From: Roseiarcus sp963749715
Lineage (GTDB): Bacteria; Pseudomonadota; Alphaproteobacteria; Rhizobiales; Beijerinckiaceae
Assembly: GCA_963749715.1 (NCBI GenBank)
Contig: CAVVNR010000015.1
Span: forward strand, 248,001-312,000
Length of the DNA stretch: 64,000 nt
Direction of reading: 5' to 3'
Below, piece after piece: positions 61,738 to 64,000 of this stretch. Each line of letters starts with the position of its first letter. Position 1 is the stretch's first letter. The notes under the pieces were generated by a model. The model was not told the origin of the DNA. It ran no database searches and saw nothing but the letters and a program-made list of their open reading frames with translations. Both the position numbers and the translations under genes were made by a program.

Positions 61738-62652
61738 ATGACAACGCTCTTTTCCGCGCGCTTGCGCACGGCCTCCGCTGCGCTTGCGCTCGGACTCGGC
61801 GCGACGCTCATTCTCGCCGGCCCGGCGCTCGCCGATCCGAAGGTTTTGGCCAAGGTCGACGGCGCGCCGATCACCGAGGACGACGTCGCCGACGCGATGG
61901 CCGACATTGGTCCCGGCCTCCCGCAAAAGCTCGAAGGCGCGGCGCGGCAGAAATACGTGGTCGACTATCTCATCGACCTCAAGCTCGCGGCCAAGAAGGC
62001 CGAGGCCGACAAACTGACCTCGACCCCGGAATTCGACCGCAAGATGGCCTATTATCGCGACAAGCTGGGGATGGAGCAGTTGCTCGGCGCGGTCGCCAAG
62101 GCGGCGACGACCGAAGAGGCGGAACGGAAGGCCTATGACGAGGCCGCCAAGGCCGAGCCGCCGCAACAGGAGATCCACGCCCGCCACATCCTGCTGCCGA
62201 CCGAAGACGAGGCCAAGGCCGCGCTGGCTCGGGTCAAGGGCGGCGAGGACTTCGCCAAAGTGGCGACCGAGCTCTCCAAGGACCCCTCCGCCGACGGCGG
62301 CGACCTTGGCTGGTTCACCAAGGACCGCATGGTGCCGGAATTCTCCGAGGCCGCGTTCAAGCTGAAGGAAGGCGAGATTTCCGAGCCGGTCAAGACGCAG
62401 TTCGGCTGGCACATCATCAAGGTCGAAGGCGCGCGCACCAAGAGCTTCCCGCCGTTCGAGCAAGTCAAGGACCAGGCGGCGCGCTACGTCTCCCAGAAGG
62501 CGGAGAGCGATGCGATCACCAAGCTCCACAGCGCCGCCAAGATCGAGCTGTTCGACGCCGACGGCAAGCCGCTGCCGCCGGAAGCCGAGGCGGCCGATCC
62601 GAGCAAGCAGACGGCCGCGCCGGCGCCCGCCGACAAGCCCAAGACGCCCTGA
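61738..62652 (+). CDS. Parvulin-type peptidyl-prolyl cis-trans isomerase
   Basis: 304 residues. Signal peptide ALALGLGATLILAGPALAD. A SurA-like N-terminal chaperone helix region (VLAKVDGAPITEDDVADAMA) leads to the rotamase domain (HARHILLPTEDEAKAALARV, SKDPSADGGDLGWFTKDRMV, VKTQFGWHIIKVEGART), followed by an acidic/Ala-Pro tail. A periplasmic folding helper for outer-membrane or secreted proteins. ATG 61738 follows GAGGAGA. It lies 67 bp upstream of argJ on the same strand, a conserved order. Confidence 0.93.
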   Translation: MTTLFSARLRTASAALALGLGATLILAGPALADPKVLAKVDGAPITEDDVADAMADIGPGLPQKLEGAARQKYVVDYLIDLKLAAKKAEADKLTSTPEFDRKMAYYRDKLGMEQLLGAVAKAATTEEAERKAYDEAAKAEPPQQEIHARHILLPTEDEAKAALARVKGGEDFAKVATELSKDPSADGGDLGWFTKDRMVPEFSEAAFKLKEGEISEPVKTQFGWHIIKVEGARTKSFPPFEQVKDQAARYVSQKAESDAITKLHSAAKIELFDADGKPLPPEAEAADPSKQTAAPAPADKPKTP

Positions 62653-62719
62653 CCGGAGAGGTTGGGCGTCGCGAGAGCGGGCCGGCGCGCCCGCTTGCTT
62701 TCCTGTTTCGGAAACATCC

Positions 62720-63961
62720 ATGGCCGCTCCCGCCCCGCTCTCGCCGCTGGCCCCGAAGACCTACCCCGACCTGCCTCCGATCGCCGGCGTCCGGTTCGCG
62801 ACCATCGCCGCCGGCGTTCGCTACGCGGGGCGCACCGACGTGATGATGGCGCTGTTCGACCGGCCGGCGGCGGTCGCCGGCGTGTTCACCCGCTCGAAAT
62901 GCCCCTCGGCGCCGGTCGACTGGTGCCGCGCCCATCTGAGCCGCGGGGTCGCGCGCGCGCTCATCGTCAATTCCGGCAACGCCAACGCTTTCACCGGCGG
63001 CGTCGGCGCGGCGGCGGTCGTCCATGTCGCGGAGGCCGCCGCCAAGGCGATCGGCGCCGCCCCAAGCGAAATCTTCATGGCGTCGACCGGCGTCATCGGC
63101 GAGCCGCTCGACGCAACGCGGATCGCGCGCGTCATCGGCGCGCTGGTCGCGGAAGCGAAGGCTGACGGGCTCCTCGGCGCCGCCAAGGCGATCATGACCA
63201 CCGACACCTATCCAAAAATCGCGACCGCGCGGGTCAAGCTTGGCGACGCGGAGGTCGTCATCAACGGCATCGCCAAGGGGGCAGGAATGATCGCGCCCGA
63301 CATGGCGACGATGCTGTCATACGTGTTCACCGACGCAGCCGTGGCGCCGGGCGCGCTCCAAGCGATGCTCTCGAAATCGGTCGAGCGGTCGTTCAACGCG
63401 ATCACCGTCGACAGCGACACCTCGACTTCGGACACGCTGATGATTTTCGCCACCGGCGAGGCTCGAGGGGCGGCGCCGATCGAGGACGCGGCCGACCCGC
63501 GCGCGGCCGAATTCAAGCGCGCGCTCGACAAGCTCCTGCGCAATCTCGCCCATCAGGTGGTGCGCGACGGCGAGGGGGCGCGCAAGTTCATCGCCGTCAA
63601 GGTCGAGGGCGCGGCAAGCCGCAAGGCGGCCCGGCGGATTGCGTTCTCGATCGCCAATTCGCCGCTGGTCAAGACCGCCTGCGCGGGCGAGGACGCCAAT
63701 TGGGGGCGGGTGGTGATGGCGGTCGGCAAGGCCGGCGAGAAGGCCGAACGCGACAAGCTCGACATCTTCTTCGGCAAGATCCGCGTCGCCCATGACGGCA
63801 TGCGCGATCCGGCTTACGACGAAGCGGCCGCGTCGGCCTATATGAAGCGCGATTCGATCGAGATCACCGCCGACCTTCACCTGGGACGCGGGCGTGCGAC
63901 GGTGTGGACCTGCGACCTGACCAAGGAATATGTGGCGATCAACGGCGACTACCGCTCGTGA
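62720..63961 (+). CDS. argJ: Bifunctional glutamate N-acetyltransferase/amino-acid N-acetyltransferase
   Basis: 413 residues. Transfers acetyl from N-acetylornithine to glutamate in the cyclic arginine pathway. The self-cleavage site lies in GAGMIAPDMATMLSYVFTDA (between Ala and the nucleophilic Thr), and NSGNANAFTG and TVDSDTSTSDTLMIFATG complete the active site. ATG 62720 starts MAAPAPLSPLAPKTYPDLPP. The end overlaps the start of the next gene (mutT). Confidence 0.97.
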   Translation: MAAPAPLSPLAPKTYPDLPPIAGVRFATIAAGVRYAGRTDVMMALFDRPAAVAGVFTRSKCPSAPVDWCRAHLSRGVARALIVNSGNANAFTGGVGAAAVVHVAEAAAKAIGAAPSEIFMASTGVIGEPLDATRIARVIGALVAEAKADGLLGAAKAIMTTDTYPKIATARVKLGDAEVVINGIAKGAGMIAPDMATMLSYVFTDAAVAPGALQAMLSKSVERSFNAITVDSDTSTSDTLMIFATGEARGAAPIEDAADPRAAEFKRALDKLLRNLAHQVVRDGEGARKFIAVKVEGAASRKAARRIAFSIANSPLVKTACAGEDANWGRVVMAVGKAGEKAERDKLDIFFGKIRVAHDGMRDPAYDEAAASAYMKRDSIEITADLHLGRGRATVWTCDLTKEYVAINGDYRS

Positions 63962-64000
63962 GGGTAGTGCTCGTCGTCGCGGCGGCGCTGATCGACGCTG
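63958..64000 (+). CDS. mutT: MutT-type Nudix hydrolase, 5' end only
   Basis: Fourteen codons before the window ends: VRVVLVVAAALIDA, the usual beginning of the 8-oxo-dGTP pyrophosphatase found directly after argJ in this order. The GTG at 63958 overlaps the argJ TGA. The Nudix box is outside the window, so the call rests on the N-terminus and position. Confidence 0.6.
   Translation, partial: MRVVLVVAAALIDA

Noticed and set aside
61534..62721. Minus-strand frame extending the 73-residue membrane protein to 469 codons
   Set aside because: The extension is exactly antisense to the PpiC-type isomerase; only the last 73 codons look like protein.

Overview
The window is GC-rich and reads as an alphaproteobacterial chromosome of the order Hyphomicrobiales (Rhizobiales). 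The grounds are the rpsM-rpsK-rpoA-rplQ block, a PpiC-argJ-mutT string, CobS beside a J-domain protein and BolA, and many families typical of the order (pirin, DUF29, DUF302, DUF4337, DUF5996, DUF6130, RgpF). A Beijerinckiaceae/Methylocystaceae-like host is possible, but the sequence does not settle it. I found no rRNA, tRNA, CRISPR array or intact insertion sequence.

Layout. 0-10 kb: a GT2 glycosyltransferase, an MFS carrier, a LysR regulator, trxB, a DMT carrier, choline sulfatase (betC), a rhamnan-synthesis F protein, a GmhB-type phosphatase and an M29 aminopeptidase relic. 10-17 kb: two SDRs, DUF5996, guaA, an FMN reductase, DUF29 and cobS. 17-26 kb: J-domain protein, bolA, L,D-transpeptidase, NUDIX hydrolase, phosphoesterase, DUF4337, pRiA4b-like protein and malonyl-CoA decarboxylase. 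26-41 kb: psuG and a PfkB kinase split by DUF302 and cytochrome c genes, pirin, a GT4 glycosyltransferase, YgjP-type peptidase, cobU, AlgX-like protein, P450, thpR, an omega-transaminase and a 720-residue ADP-ribosylglycohydrolase next to the tail of a lost sugar-ABC permease. 41.3-46.7 kb: a parS-like palindrome, then a module (LysR, two alpha/beta hydrolases, truncated DUF6130, Tat-exported metallo-beta-lactamase-fold hydrolase, SDR) bracketed by copies of a 21-bp repeat. 46.8-55 kb: SleB hydrolase, ald, a solute-binding protein, xseB, an orphan ParA, degP diverging from a degenerate protease plus LuxR pair, and a four-helix membrane protein. 55-64 kb: an orphan cytosolic molybdopterin oxidoreductase, the alpha ribosomal operon with its own promoter, then PpiC-argJ-mutT.

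Two themes stand out. First, at least eight otherwise well-conserved genes (lysR, trxB, the BolA-coupled membrane protein, the L,D-transpeptidase tail, the NUDIX gene, DUF4337, aptA twice, the protease-like gene) are broken by single-base indels that repair cleanly. This looks more like residual assembly error than decay, and it creates artefacts such as a 761-codon NUDIX/L,D-transpeptidase fusion. Second, several loci show real erosion: the chimeric M29 remnant, the McrA-head fragment, the truncated DUF6130 gene and the permease tail. The 41.3-46.7 kb module is the best candidate for an undescribed system: two predicted exported hydrolases, a cytosolic hydrolase and a reductase beside a divergent regulator, between repeat copies and next to a ParB-type site.
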